NCBI RefSeq assembly: GCF_014191505.1
Contig: NZ_JACHWS010000001.1
Span: forward strand, 372,001-436,000
DNA: 64,000 nt
Direction of reading: 5' to 3'
From: Hoyosella altamirensis
Lineage (GTDB): Bacteria > Actinomycetota > Actinomycetes > Mycobacteriales > Mycobacteriaceae
Shown: positions 19,351 to 28,726 of the stretch, piece by piece
How the letters are laid out: every line of letters begins with the position of its first letter
Position numbering within the stretch: position 1 is the first letter of the stretch
Notes under the pieces: generated by a model
What the model saw: the letters and a program-made list of their open reading frames with translations, nothing else
Told to the model about the DNA's origin: nothing
Database searches by the model: none
Position numbers and translations under genes: made by a program

Positions 19351-20397
19351 GTGGGTGATTCCCGGTCGGAACAATCGGTGCTGACGAGGACCGCGAACCG
19401 TACTGGTGTGATTTCCCTGAATCGGCCGGCCGCGCTCAATGCGCTGGATACGTCCATGATCCAGGCGATCAATGTCGCCTTGGACAGCTGGATGCACGAC
19501 ACATCGGTCAGCCGTGTGGTCATCCGGAGCACCTCACCGAAAGCGTTTTGCGCCGGTGGAGATATCCGCGCGATTCGTGACGCTGTCCTGACGGGTCAGC
19601 ATGACGCGGCTCACGAATTTTTCCGGCTGGAATACGATCTCAATGAACGCATCGCCACCTTCCCGAAACCCATCATTGCGCTTATCGATGGCGCGGCAAT
19701 GGGAGGTGGGCTGGGGGTTTCCGTGCATGGCAGCTTACGTGTGGTCACCGAGAATGCGGTGTGCGCGATGCCGGAAACCGCGATCGGGTTCTTCCCAGAT
19801 ATCGGGGCAAGCTACTTTCTCCCACGCCTCGGCCTGAACGGTACGGGCAGCGTCGCACTGGGCAAGTATCTCGGGATGACCGGTGCACGCTTAGACGCCG
19901 CGGATGCTGTGACATGCGGCCTTGCAACGCATTTCGTTCGGAGCGAAAGGCTGGCAGATCTGCTCGCCGCGCTGGAGGACGAAGGAGAAGCCGATGCCGC
20001 AGCGATTATCGAGTCCTTCGCGTCGGATCCGGGGCCTTCCGCGCTCGCCTCGCACATGGAGACGATCGAGGAGTGCTTCTCCGCGGGCACCGTCACCGAA
20101 ATGGAGGACTGCCTCGCTAACGGCCGAAGCGAGTGGCATGCACAGGTTTTGGCTACACTCCGGAAGGCCTCCCCACGCAGTGTGTGCATCACGATGCGTC
20201 TCATCGAACGTGGCGCAGTCTCAACGCTGCGCGAATGCCTGGACCGGGAACTTGCGCTCACCGCCCCAGTCACTCGCCACCCTGACTTCGCGGAAGGGAT
20301 TCGGGCAGTGCTGGTCGACAAGGACCGCAATCCCCAATGGGCGGATGCGGCCCTCGCCGACGTTGATCCGGTGCACATTGACGCGTTGCTGCTGTAG
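19351..20397 (+). CDS. enoyl-CoA hydratase/isomerase family, probably 3-hydroxyisobutyryl-CoA hydrolase
   Basis: The 348-aa crotonase-fold protein has ISLNRPAALNALD, FCAGGDIRAIRD (oxyanion loop), GAAMGGGLGVSVHGSLRV and the long C-terminal extension with MPETAIGFFPDIGASYFLPRL. The extension, FFPDxG and length (about 350 rather than 260 aa) are typical of 3-hydroxyisobutyryl-CoA hydrolases of valine catabolism. No valine genes are adjacent. Start is GTG 19351 behind GAGG at 19342-19345. Confidence 0.85.
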   Translation: MGDSRSEQSVLTRTANRTGVISLNRPAALNALDTSMIQAINVALDSWMHDTSVSRVVIRSTSPKAFCAGGDIRAIRDAVLTGQHDAAHEFFRLEYDLNERIATFPKPIIALIDGAAMGGGLGVSVHGSLRVVTENAVCAMPETAIGFFPDIGASYFLPRLGLNGTGSVALGKYLGMTGARLDAADAVTCGLATHFVRSERLADLLAALEDEGEADAAAIIESFASDPGPSALASHMETIEECFSAGTVTEMEDCLANGRSEWHAQVLATLRKASPRSVCITMRLIERGAVSTLRECLDRELALTAPVTRHPDFAEGIRAVLVDKDRNPQWADAALADVDPVHIDALLL

Positions 20398-20405
20398 CGC
20401 GTGTC

Positions 20406-21794
20406 TTAGGCGATAGCAAAGATCGCTGAGGCGAGTCCGAAGCCCATCAACCCAATTGCAGTCTGCATGACGGTCCACGTTTTGAGCGTCGTCTTGACGT
20501 CCATCCCCAGGAAACGCCCTACCAGCCAGAAGCCGGAATCGTTGACGTGGCTTGCCGTCACAGAACCAGCCGCCAGCGCGAGAACGATCGCGGCGAGCTC
20601 GACCGAGTTGAAATCGCCCAGGAAAACGGCAGGCTGCACAAGGCCAGCCGCCGTAATGAGTGCGACAGTCGCGGAGCCCTGTGCGATCCGCAGCGCCGCC
20701 GCCACGATGTAGGCAGCCACGATGACAGGCAGTCCCATATCCCCGAGCGCGTCCGACAGCGCGTCACCCACGCCGCTTGCGCGGAGTACTGCACCGAACA
20801 TGCCGCCGGCACCGGTGATAAGGATGATCGCGCAGACCGGACCCAGCGCTGAATCTATGAGCTTCTCTACGACGTCTGCGCCGCGTCCACGCCGGGTGCC
20901 GAGAACGTATGACGCGACTAGCACTGTTGCGAGGAGGGCGACAGGGGTGGAGCCTAGTGCCCGCGCGAGAGTGAACCACTCGGCGTCTCCATCCACCCAG
21001 CCTGCCGCACGCGCTGTGTCGAGACCGGTGTTAGCGAAAATCATGAGAAGGGGGAGAAGGAGCAGCCCGATGACAGTCAGGGCCGAGGGCGGATCCTCAT
21101 CGTGTTCCGCCTTTGGCCCGCCCATAAGGATATCCGGAACGGGCAGCACGATCTTTTTCCCGACCCACAGTCCGAACAAGTAGCTCGTCAGGTACCACGT
21201 GGGGATCGCGACTACCAGTGCGAGGAGGATGACAAGCCCCACGTCGGCGCCAAGGAGTTCCGTCGCAGCGACTGGTCCGGGATGTGGCGGCACGAAAATG
21301 TGCATCACCGAGAACGCGCCGGCGACCGGAATCCCGTAACGGAGCACGCCGCCGCCGAGTCTGCGCGCGACGGTGAACAGAATCGGAAGCATGACGACGA
21401 AACCGGCATCGAAGAAGATGGGGAAGCCGAAGATCAGTGACGCGATGCCGAGGGCGAGCGGAGCTTTCTCTTCGCCGAATTTGTTGATGAGCGCGTCGGT
21501 CAGTGCCTGTGCTCCGCCGCTGACTTCGATGAGTCTGCCGAGCATCGCACCGAGACCGACCAGCAGCGCAACCGCACCGAGCGTGCTGCCAAAGCCTTCC
21601 GTCAGCGTGGGAATCACGTCGCCGGACGGAATTCCGGTTGCGAACGCGGTCAGCAGGCTCACCAGGACCAGCGCCAGGAACGCATGCACACGGAGTTTGA
21701 TGATGAGGAAGAGCAGCACCGCGACGGCGCCTGCGGCGATGGCGAGCAGTGTGCCCGCGCCGAGGGTTTGCACCCAGTCGTCAGTAGTGATCAT
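20406..21794 (-). CDS. gntP: gluconate/H+ symporter, GntP family
   Basis: A 462-aa permease with about 12 hydrophobic segments and GntP-family blocks: LALGIASLIFGFPIFFDAGFVVMLPI, IFVPPHPGPVAATELLGADVG and, near the C-terminus, ASHVNDSGFWLVGRFLGM. It imports gluconate with protons. It overlaps gntK by 4 bp, so the two form an operon running away from the divergent regulator at 22471. Confidence 0.93.
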   Translation of the reverse strand: MITTDDWVQTLGAGTLLAIAAGAVAVLLFLIIKLRVHAFLALVLVSLLTAFATGIPSGDVIPTLTEGFGSTLGAVALLVGLGAMLGRLIEVSGGAQALTDALINKFGEEKAPLALGIASLIFGFPIFFDAGFVVMLPILFTVARRLGGGVLRYGIPVAGAFSVMHIFVPPHPGPVAATELLGADVGLVILLALVVAIPTWYLTSYLFGLWVGKKIVLPVPDILMGGPKAEHDEDPPSALTVIGLLLLPLLMIFANTGLDTARAAGWVDGDAEWFTLARALGSTPVALLATVLVASYVLGTRRGRGADVVEKLIDSALGPVCAIILITGAGGMFGAVLRASGVGDALSDALGDMGLPVIVAAYIVAAALRIAQGSATVALITAAGLVQPAVFLGDFNSVELAAIVLALAAGSVTASHVNDSGFWLVGRFLGMDVKTTLKTWTVMQTAIGLMGFGLASAIFAIA

Positions 21795-22342
21795 GGTTGC
21801 GCTCCGAGCTGTGGCAGGTCCGGGTTGGTCAGATTCAGGGCGGTCAGTGCAGTTGTGACGATCTGGTGTGTGGTGTCCCTCAGGTCGACCGTCACGCCGT
21901 CTTCATCGGGGTGAAGCGGTTCGAGATCACCGAACTGTGAGTCCAGTAGCGACGTGGGCATGAAGTGTCCGGACCGCTGCTGCATCCTCTCGGCGATGAG
22001 GGGTGCAGGCCCGTGGAGAAATACGAAACGTACCCGCGCATTGGCTTGACGCAGCACATCCCGGTACGAGCGCTTGAGTGCCGAACAGGTTAGGACGACG
22101 TCGTCCCCGGCGGCCGCCTGTTCGCTGATCCAGTCGCGGATGGACTCGAGCCAGGGCATCCGGTCGGCGTCAGTGAGCGGCGTACCTGACGCCATTTTGT
22201 CGATATTGGTTTGCGGGTGGAACTCGTCCGCTTCCGCTCGCATCCAGCCAAGCTGTTCTGCAAGAAGCTGTGCGGTGGTAGTTTTGCCGACTCCGGCGAC
22301 ACCCATCACTACCAGGGCATTCCTGGGTGATTTCACTGGCAT
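21791..22342 (-). CDS. gntK: gluconokinase
   Basis: The 183-aa P-loop kinase phosphorylates gluconate to 6-phosphogluconate. Signature: VVMGVAGVGKTTTAQLLAEQL (Walker A), ADEFHPQTNIDKMASGTPLTDADRMPWL (substrate region) and CSALKRSYRDVLR. An AGGAGG site precedes the ATG. The promoter region shared with gntR carries two operator-like palindromes. Confidence 0.95.
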   Translation of the reverse strand: MPVKSPRNALVVMGVAGVGKTTTAQLLAEQLGWMRAEADEFHPQTNIDKMASGTPLTDADRMPWLESIRDWISEQAAAGDDVVLTCSALKRSYRDVLRQANARVRFVFLHGPAPLIAERMQQRSGHFMPTSLLDSQFGDLEPLHPDEDGVTVDLRDTTHQIVTTALTALNLTNPDLPQLGAQP

Positions 22343-22388
22343 GGGGCTTCCTCCTTGTGCCGGTCACGGCGGATACATGGATGTTTGA

Positions 22389-22407
22389 CCAAAGGTACTA
22401 CCTTTGG
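22389..22407. promoter_or_regulatory. gluconate operator 1 (perfect palindrome)
   Basis: CCAAAGGTACTACCTTTGG has perfect 8-bp arms around ACT. The core GGT-N3-ACC resembles FadR-subfamily GntR operators. It lies between gntK and the divergent regulator gene and is the likely target of the regulator at 22471. Confidence 0.7.
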
Positions 22408-22412
22408 TTGTG

Positions 22413-22427
22413 AAAGATATCACCTTT
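22413..22427. promoter_or_regulatory. gluconate operator 2
   Basis: AAAGATATCACCTTT repeats the AAAGgTActACCTTT core of operator 1 with three changes. The centres are 22 bp apart (two helical turns). Confidence 0.6.
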
Positions 22428-22457
22428 AGGATACGAATGTGAAGCCCCCCTCAGGGA

Positions 22458-22470
22458 TAGGCTGGGAAAC
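22458..22470 (+). promoter_or_regulatory. -10-like TAGGCT before the gluconate regulator (leaderless candidate)
   Basis: TAGGCT at 22458-22463 is followed after 7 nt by the GTG start; no ribosome site is present. Operator 2 sits 30 bp upstream, where it could block polymerase. Confidence 0.5.
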
Positions 22471-23202
22471 GTGACAGCACAGGGCAGCGGTGGAGCGGCG
22501 AGCAGCGCCGGTATTGCTGGCGTGCTGCACAATTCAGTTCTCGACGTCATTGGGCGGCGTATCACTGCGGGCGAACTCACCGCGGGCCAGGTGCTGACTC
22601 TCGACACGATTCAGCAGCAGTTCGGGATTTCCCGGACCGTGGCGCGCGAAACCATGCGCCTACTTGAATCGCTGGGCCTCGCGACGTCGCGACGGCGGGT
22701 CGGCATCATTGTCCAGCCGAAATCATCGTGGCAAGTGTTCGATCCGCGCGTCATCTGGTGGCGCCTGTCCGGCCCCGACCGTGACGCGCAGATGCGTACC
22801 CTGACGGAGTTGCGCATAGCTGTCGAGCCCTTGGCGGCCGCAGCGGCCGCACGCGGTGCCTCAGCTGCCGAACGCGCCCGAGCTGTAGAACTCGCCAGCG
22901 GAATGCGGGAACTCGGCGAGGCAGGGGAGCTCCAGCAGTTCCTCGAACTCGATATCGCGTTTCACGCACTACTCCTCACCGCGGGTGGGAACGAAATGTT
23001 CGCGGCGCTCACTGACGTCATCGCAGTTGTCCTCGAAGGCAGAACGACGCTGGGGCTGATGCCGCACCGCCCCGAAGCGAAGGCGCTTGATCTGCACGAG
23101 ACTGTCGCACATGCCGTCGCGGACGGCCGCAGCGCCGACGCGGAGAACGCGATGCGCGAACTCCTGGGCGAAGTACGCGAAGCGATGCGTCCCAGCCCCT
23201 AA
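22471..23202 (+). CDS. gntR: GntR family (FadR/FCD) regulator of gluconate genes
   Basis: The 243-aa regulator has an N-terminal winged HTH (VLDVIGRRITAGELTAGQVL, QQFGISRTVARETMRLLESLGLATSRRRVG) and a C-terminal FCD domain (TELRIAVEPLAAAAAARGASA ... FLELDIAFHALLLTAGGNEM) with the Asp/His ligands expected for metal and sugar-acid binding. It is divergent from gntK-gntP, and two palindromic operators lie in between, so repression relieved by gluconate is the simplest model (inference). The stop overlaps the prfC stop by 4 bp. Confidence 0.88.
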   Translation: MTAQGSGGAASSAGIAGVLHNSVLDVIGRRITAGELTAGQVLTLDTIQQQFGISRTVARETMRLLESLGLATSRRRVGIIVQPKSSWQVFDPRVIWWRLSGPDRDAQMRTLTELRIAVEPLAAAAAARGASAAERARAVELASGMRELGEAGELQQFLELDIAFHALLLTAGGNEMFAALTDVIAVVLEGRTTLGLMPHRPEAKALDLHETVAHAVADGRSADAENAMRELLGEVREAMRPSP

Positions 23203-24857
23203 TCCGCGGTGGCGACTAGCGGTTCGAGTGTCAAATCTGGGTGTTCCTTCTGGATGAATTGCAGGCGCCACTTGTCGCTGACCAGCGCGAGAAGGACTCC
23301 ATCCGTCCGAAGGAACACTTCCACGCCGCGCTGACGGCCAAGTTCAGTGGCTGATTCCGCATCGGTGCGCCGCGCCAGCGCGTAGGGGAGGCGGTCCAAC
23401 TGTGTTTCGACGTTGAACTCCGCGCGCATCCGGGCGGTCACGACTTCGAACTGCATTGGACCGACTGCAGCGAGAACAGGCGATGCGTCACCGCGCAGAT
23501 CGTTACGCAGCACCTGCACCACGCCTTCGGAATCGAGCTGTTCAATAGCTTTCCGGAACTGCTTGTACTTGCCCGCACTTGTGGCCCGCAGCACCGCGAA
23601 ATGCTCAGGCGCGAACGACGGGATAGGCGGGTACTCCACGGCAGGACCGCTGAAGAGCGTGTGCCCTGGTGCTAGCGCGGTGGCGTTGACCAGACCGACT
23701 ACGTCACCCGGATACGCGGTATCAACTGTTGAGCGATCGCGACCGAACATCGTCTGTGCGTACTTTGTTGCGAAGGGCCGCCCCGTTTGGGCGTGTGTCA
23801 CGACCATGCCGCGCTCAAACTCGCCTGAGACGATGCGCATGAACGCAATCCGGTCGCGGTGCGCGGAATCCATACCCGCCTGCACTTTGAACACGACGGC
23901 GGAGAATGGGTCGGTGACATCTCGCGGCTCGCCTTCGACGTTCTGCCGAGAGCGGGGCGGAGGCGCAAGCTCGACGAGGGCTTGAAGAAGCTGGCGTACA
24001 CCGAAATTCAGCATTGCGGACGTGAAGATCACAGGCGAAGTCTCGCCAGCGAGGAAGGTCTCCTGGTAATGGTCCTGGCCGGTAGCCGAAAGCAACTCAC
24101 TCTCTTCGGCTGCCGCTTCCCAGTCCTCACCCTCGATCGACAGCGCTGCTTCGGCTGATAGATACTCCTCCGGCGCGATCGTGGCGCCGCCGGCAGTGCG
24201 CGTGAACTTGATGTAGTCCGCAGGTTCGCCGTCTTTACCGCGGCGCAGCAGACCCTTGAAATCACCGGCAATGCCGACTGGCAGATACAGCGGTGTCGGC
24301 AACAACCCGATCCGCTCGCTGACCTCGTCTAGCAGTTCCAGCACCGTGCGGCCGGGCCGATCCCACTTGTTCATCACCGTGATGACAGGAATGCCCCGGT
24401 GCTTACACACCTGGAACAGCTTCAGGGTCTGCGGCTCGAGTCCCTTGGCGGAGTCAATGAGCATCACAGCGCAGTCAACCGCTGTCAGCACACGATAGGT
24501 GTCTTCGGAAAAATCAGCGTGACCTGGTGTATCGACCAGGTTGATCACGCATTCAGCATCGTCATCAGGGGGTATATAGGTGAACTGGAGGGCCGTCGAG
24601 CTGACAGAGATTCCGCGTGCCTTTTCCATCTCCATCCAGTCGGAGACGGTCGATTTCCGGCCCGATTTACCGTGCACGGCGCCGGCTTCAGCGATGACCT
24701 GTGCGTGCAGCGCCAGTGCCTCCGTGAGCGTCGATTTACCAGCGTCAGGATGGGAGATCACCGCGAACGTCCGACGCCGCTTCGCTTCCGCGGCGACGCT
24801 CGAGCTTGCACGCTTTGCGCTAGCGCTGCCAGGAACGGACTGGTCGGTGTCGGTCAC
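23199..24857 (-). CDS. prfC: peptide chain release factor 3 (RF3)
   Basis: A 552-aa translational GTPase that recycles RF1/RF2. Motifs: G1 VISHPDAGKSTLTE, RGISVSSTALQF (switch I), LVDTPGHADFSEDTYR (G3), MNKWDRPGR (G4 NKxD) and KRRRTF at the N-terminus, followed by domain II and the RF3 C-terminal domain (PMQFEVVTARMRAEFNVE). Start is GTG 24857 with GGAAAC upstream. TAGGCT on the minus strand at 24902-24897 suggests a promoter with a leader of about 35 nt. It is convergent with gntR. Confidence 0.95.
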   Translation of the reverse strand: MTDTDQSVPGSASAKRASSSVAAEAKRRRTFAVISHPDAGKSTLTEALALHAQVIAEAGAVHGKSGRKSTVSDWMEMEKARGISVSSTALQFTYIPPDDDAECVINLVDTPGHADFSEDTYRVLTAVDCAVMLIDSAKGLEPQTLKLFQVCKHRGIPVITVMNKWDRPGRTVLELLDEVSERIGLLPTPLYLPVGIAGDFKGLLRRGKDGEPADYIKFTRTAGGATIAPEEYLSAEAALSIEGEDWEAAAEESELLSATGQDHYQETFLAGETSPVIFTSAMLNFGVRQLLQALVELAPPPRSRQNVEGEPRDVTDPFSAVVFKVQAGMDSAHRDRIAFMRIVSGEFERGMVVTHAQTGRPFATKYAQTMFGRDRSTVDTAYPGDVVGLVNATALAPGHTLFSGPAVEYPPIPSFAPEHFAVLRATSAGKYKQFRKAIEQLDSEGVVQVLRNDLRGDASPVLAAVGPMQFEVVTARMRAEFNVETQLDRLPYALARRTDAESATELGRQRGVEVFLRTDGVLLALVSDKWRLQFIQKEHPDLTLEPLVATAD

Positions 24858-25032
24858 GCTGTTTCCTTGCGATTCGGGCGAGTAGGTCTCCTGTAAGCCT
24901 AGTCGCTGAAGGAGTTTTGACTTAATCAGCGGATCGCGCCGATCTGCCGGCAGACATCACGCCGCGGACTAACCTGAGAAGGTCGGCCCGGCTCCGGACT
25001 GCAAGGCCGAAGCGCGGCATAAGGAGAGGGCA

Positions 25033-26667
25033 TTGAGCAGGTTCACGGACGAGATGTATGCAACGGCAGCCTCAAGCCCGACGGGTCTGGTCACGGGCGA
25101 GCCCAGTGCGCCGCTGCGGCAATCGTGGAACGAAGTCCACCAGGTGGCGCGGAAAATGGCGGGAGGGCTCGCGGAACTTGGCATCGGCCCCGGGGACGCG
25201 GTGGGAATTCTCGCAGGGCAACCTGTGGAGATCGCGCCCTCAGTGCAGGCGATCTGGATGCGTGGCGGCTCGGTGACCATGCTCCACCAACCGACCCCGC
25301 GCACGAACCTTGCCCACTGGGCCGGCGAAACCCAGACCGTCGTGGAGATGATCAAAGCCCGGGCGGTCATCATCAGCGCGCCGTTCGAACCAGTCGCGCC
25401 GATCCTCGCCGAGAAGGGAATCACCGCGGTATCAGTTGCTGACCTACAAGAGGGACCTGACGCGGCACCTCTCGAGACAGCCGAAGAGGACATCGCGCTG
25501 CAACAGCTGACTTCCGGTTCGACCGGCGCGCCCAAGGCTGTGCGCATCACCCACGGGAACTTCTACACCAATACGCACGCGATGATCGACGCAGCTCACT
25601 ACGACTTCGATACCGATGTGATGGTGAGCTGGCTGCCACTCTTCCACGACATGGGGATGGTCGGGTTTCTCACCACACCCATGCAGGTCGGATGTGAGAG
25701 CGTCAATGTCACACCGCTCGACTTCCTTCAGTCGCCACTGCTTTGGGCGGATCTCATCACCAAGTACCGGGGCACCATCACGTCTGCACCTAATTTCGCG
25801 TGGGCCCTTCTCGCCCGTCGGCTGCGGCAGGCTCCGAATGACTACTGTGACCTGTCGTCATTGCGCGTCGCGATGAGTGGCGCCGAACCCATCGACCCGG
25901 ACACGATGCTGGACTTGCTCGAGGCGGGCGAGCGTTTCGGTTTGAAGCCAGAGGCCCTCGCGCCCGCGTACGGGATGGCCGAAACGACGCTGGCGATCTC
26001 GATGGCCGTGGACGAGGGCATGACGATCGACGAGGTGGACGCTGACCTCCTCGAAGCGATGTTCAGCGCGGTGCCCGCGCAAAAAGGCGCCAACACGCGT
26101 CGCCTGGTCACGCTCGGGCCGCTGGTGCCCAACCTCGAGGGCAGGGTAGTAGACAACGAGGGAAACGAACTACGCACCCGCGGCGTCGGCACCATCGAGG
26201 TACGCGGACCCGCTGTCAGCCCGGGCTACGTCACTATCGACGGTGAGAAACCCACACAGGACTCCGAGGGCTGGCTCAATACAGGGGACATCGGGTACTT
26301 CACCGAAAACGGCCATATCGTTGTCTGCGGACGCGCTAAAGACGTGATCATCATGGGTGGGCGCAACATTTACCCGACTGACATCGAGCGTGCGGCCGCG
26401 ACAGTGTCCGGGGTCCGTGCGGGCGCTTCGGTCGCCGTTCGCATTGATGCAGGTGATCGGCGCGAGAGCTTCGCCGTCGCCGTTGAGTCGAAAGCGCATG
26501 ACGATCCGGAAGAGGTGAGCCGCATCCAGCACGAGGTAGTGCACGCGGTCTTCGCTGAAGTCGGCGTCAGGCCCCGCACCGTCGCGGTGCTCGCTCCGGG
26601 CACGGTCCCCAAGACTCCGTCGGGCAAACTGCGCAGGTCTAACTCAGTCAACCTAGTCGGACTCTAA
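25033..26667 (+). CDS. fatty acyl-AMP ligase / acyl-CoA synthetase (pks16-like)
   Basis: The 544-aa adenylate-forming enzyme activates an acyl acid as acyl-AMP. Motifs: [19 protein letters not shown] (A3), [15 protein letters not shown] typical of FAAL-type enzymes, [14 protein letters not shown] (A5) and [25 protein letters not shown] (A7/A8), with PSGKLRR at the C-terminus. Position before pth and length equal M. tuberculosis Rv1013 (named pks16, though not a polyketide synthase). Start is TTG 25033 behind AGGAGA. The substrate is unknown; no PKS is adjacent. Confidence 0.88.
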   Translation: MSRFTDEMYATAASSPTGLVTGEPSAPLRQSWNEVHQVARKMAGGLAELGIGPGDAVGILAGQPVEIAPSVQAIWMRGGSVTMLHQPTPRTNLAHWAGETQTVVEMIKARAVIISAPFEPVAPILAEKGITAVSVADLQEGPDAAPLETAEEDIALQQLTSGSTGAPKAVRITHGNFYTNTHAMIDAAHYDFDTDVMVSWLPLFHDMGMVGFLTTPMQVGCESVNVTPLDFLQSPLLWADLITKYRGTITSAPNFAWALLARRLRQAPNDYCDLSSLRVAMSGAEPIDPDTMLDLLEAGERFGLKPEALAPAYGMAETTLAISMAVDEGMTIDEVDADLLEAMFSAVPAQKGANTRRLVTLGPLVPNLEGRVVDNEGNELRTRGVGTIEVRGPAVSPGYVTIDGEKPTQDSEGWLNTGDIGYFTENGHIVVCGRAKDVIIMGGRNIYPTDIERAAATVSGVRAGASVAVRIDAGDRRESFAVAVESKAHDDPEEVSRIQHEVVHAVFAEVGVRPRTVAVLAPGTVPKTPSGKLRRSNSVNLVGL

Positions 26668-26668
26668 A

Positions 26669-27238
26669 TCAGCGTGCGTGCACACGGTTCTGTGCTGCTT
26701 CAAGTCCGAGTTCGATGAGGAGTTCGAGGGCGTCCGCCGCTTCCTCGACGATGACACCGAGTTCTTTGCGCTCCGTTGCGGAAAACGGTTTGAGTACGTA
26801 TGAAGCGGCCGCCATCTGACCAGGCGGGCGCCCGACACCGAGACGAACCCTAAGGTAATCGCGCGTATGCAGGTGGGAGGTGAGTGAGCGCAGGCCGTTA
26901 TGGCCGCCCTCACCGCCGCCGCGCTTGAGGCGCACAACACCAAAGTCCAGGTCAAGATCATCGTGTACCGCAATCACGTTCTCCGGCGGGACCGAGAAGA
27001 ACTTCGCGGTCGCGGAGATAGGACCCCCGGACAGGTTCATGTAGGTGTGCGGTTTAGCCAACACGGCATTGACACCAGACAACCGGATTTCAGCGAGATC
27101 CGCGCGCGTACGTTTCTGTCGTGAAAACCGTGCGCCGTAGCGCGTGGCGAGCACATCGGCGACCAGGTAGCCAACATTGTGCCGCGTGGTTGCGTACTGC
27201 GTTCCAGGGTTGCCTAGCCCCGCGACGACAAATGTCAC
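26669..27238 (-). CDS. pth: peptidyl-tRNA hydrolase
   Basis: The 189-aa Pth cleaves peptidyl-tRNA released from stalled ribosomes. Catalytic and binding motifs are visible: VAGLGNPGTQYATTRHNVGYL with the His of RHNVG, KPHTYMNLSG, VIAVHDDLDLDFG and GGGEGGHNGLRSL. It converges with the acyl-AMP ligase (1-bp gap) and follows rplY on the minus strand as in M. tuberculosis Rv1014c-Rv1015c. Confidence 0.96.
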   Translation of the reverse strand: MTFVVAGLGNPGTQYATTRHNVGYLVADVLATRYGARFSRQKRTRADLAEIRLSGVNAVLAKPHTYMNLSGGPISATAKFFSVPPENVIAVHDDLDLDFGVVRLKRGGGEGGHNGLRSLTSHLHTRDYLRVRLGVGRPPGQMAAASYVLKPFSATERKELGVIVEEAADALELLIELGLEAAQNRVHAR

Positions 27239-27330
27239 CGCTCGGCCTCCTCACTCCAGTCAGTCGGTACTGATCCTGACACAGCAGACGGCGCGCCGCC
27301 CGGGGACGACGCGCCGTCATGAGTGAGCGA

Positions 27331-27969
27331 TCACTCCTCGCTGGCGTCCTCAGGGACTGCGTCGCCCTCGGGTGCCTCAGCCTCGACGGCCTCTGGCTCG
27401 GCGCCCTCCTCAGGAACTTCCTCTTCCTGAGCGGCAGTGACGTTCGCGACGAGGGTTTCCGGGTCAGACTCAAGCTCGACACCCGCGGGGAGCTGCACGT
27501 CACTCGCGAGGATCTGAGTGCCAGCCTCAGCACCCTCGACCGAAACATCGAACTCTTCCGGGATGTTCAGCGCGTCCGCAAGGACGGTCAGCGTGCCAGC
27601 ATCCTGAGTGACGAGGGTGTCAGGTGCGGCCTCACCACTGATGACGACGGGGATGTCGACGCTGATCTTCTCGCCCTTCTTCACGACGAGAAGATCGACA
27701 TGCTCGATAACGGGGCGGATCGGGTGCGTCGAAACCGACTTGGTGAACGCCAGTGACTTCTTGCCGCCGATGTTCAGCGAAAGGATCGCGTTGGTGCCGC
27801 CGGAACGGAGGATGGCCGCGAACTCAGTGAAAGGCAGAAGCAGGTGCTGCGGCGGTTCGCCATGACCGTAGAGGACTGCGGGGATTTTCCAGTCGCGGCG
27901 CGCGCGGCGAGCAGCGCCCTTACCGAATTCGGTGCGCTCTTCTACTGCCAGCTCGAAAGTGTCAGCCAT
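27331..27969 (-). CDS. rplY: 50S ribosomal protein L25/general stress protein Ctc
   Basis: A 212-aa CTC-type L25 binding 5S rRNA. The N-terminal L25 domain ([27 protein letters not shown]) is followed by the beta-rich TL5/Ctc domain (about 95-185) and an acidic Glu/Ala tail ([17 protein letters not shown]). I start at ATG 27969 (MADTFELAV) behind GAGGAG; the frame to 28023 adds 18 unsupported residues. Confidence 0.95.
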   Translation of the reverse strand: MADTFELAVEERTEFGKGAARRARRDWKIPAVLYGHGEPPQHLLLPFTEFAAILRSGGTNAILSLNIGGKKSLAFTKSVSTHPIRPVIEHVDLLVVKKGEKISVDIPVVISGEAAPDTLVTQDAGTLTVLADALNIPEEFDVSVEGAEAGTQILASDVQLPAGVELESDPETLVANVTAAQEEEVPEEGAEPEAVEAEAPEGDAVPEDASEE

Positions 27970-28159
27970 CGTGTACTCCTCTGAACGGGACGTGTTGTCG
28001 TGCAGTCCCGCACGAGTGCGCACACCAGCGCCTGGCTAGTGAGATCGGGCATTTCTGCCCGGTCGCGCCGATAACGGGGCATATTTGCAGCCACCCTCGC
28101 CGAGACAACTTGACTATGGTAGCGGTGCTAGGCCGGATGTGCGAAATCCGGCTTCCGTA

Positions 28160-28606
28160 TCACGGCATCAGGTGCCCAGAGTCCACAACGATGTAGCCGG
28201 CATCTCCGAAGATGGTTTGCTCTGTGTTGGTCACCAGCGGGATAACCAGGTGTTCACGCAGCTTTTCTGGGTCCGAAGGGTATTCGTCGCCGACCAGACA
28301 CGCCGACACATGCCGGTATATTCCGGGCAGGGGCACCTCGACTTCGAGAGTCCCGGATTCGCTGGGCCCGACGAGGGTGACCGGAGGCAGCCCGATCTGA
28401 GTAAGCGGCAGTCCGAAATACTGCAGGGCGGCGAAGCACGACGCCGGTTCAGACGTGCCGTTGTGGAACGTGAACGTCACCGTGCTGCCGTCCACCTCGA
28501 GGTTGCCCTCAGCCTGCGCAGCCGCCGGTACTGCGGTGACAGCAGACACTGACATCGCAGCGGCGGCAACCACGCCGATGGCACCTATCCGGGCCCCGAT
28601 ACTCAC
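28160..28606 (-). CDS. small secreted protein of unknown function
   Basis: The 148-aa product has a Sec signal peptide (IGARIGAIGVVAAAAMSVSAVTAVPAAAQA, cleavage likely after AAAQA) and a mature beta-rich domain of about 110 residues with two cysteines (ASCFAALQ and SACLVGDE) that could form one disulfide. I choose GTG 28606 because of GAGGGAG just upstream; a longer frame to 28663 adds basic residues before the signal. I do not recognise the family. It lies between rplY and prsA. Confidence 0.6.
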   Translation of the reverse strand: MSIGARIGAIGVVAAAAMSVSAVTAVPAAAQAEGNLEVDGSTVTFTFHNGTSEPASCFAALQYFGLPLTQIGLPPVTLVGPSESGTLEVEVPLPGIYRHVSACLVGDEYPSDPEKLREHLVIPLVTNTEQTIFGDAGYIVVDSGHLMP

Positions 28607-28726
28607 GCCACTACTCCCTCGCTCGTTGTACTGACGGCGATGGTAGGCATGCCGAACCGCCAAGTTAGGCGGCTCGGCTCAGCGGTGGCCTGAAAGTTAT
28701 CCGATTCTTGTTGAGTCGCAACCTGT

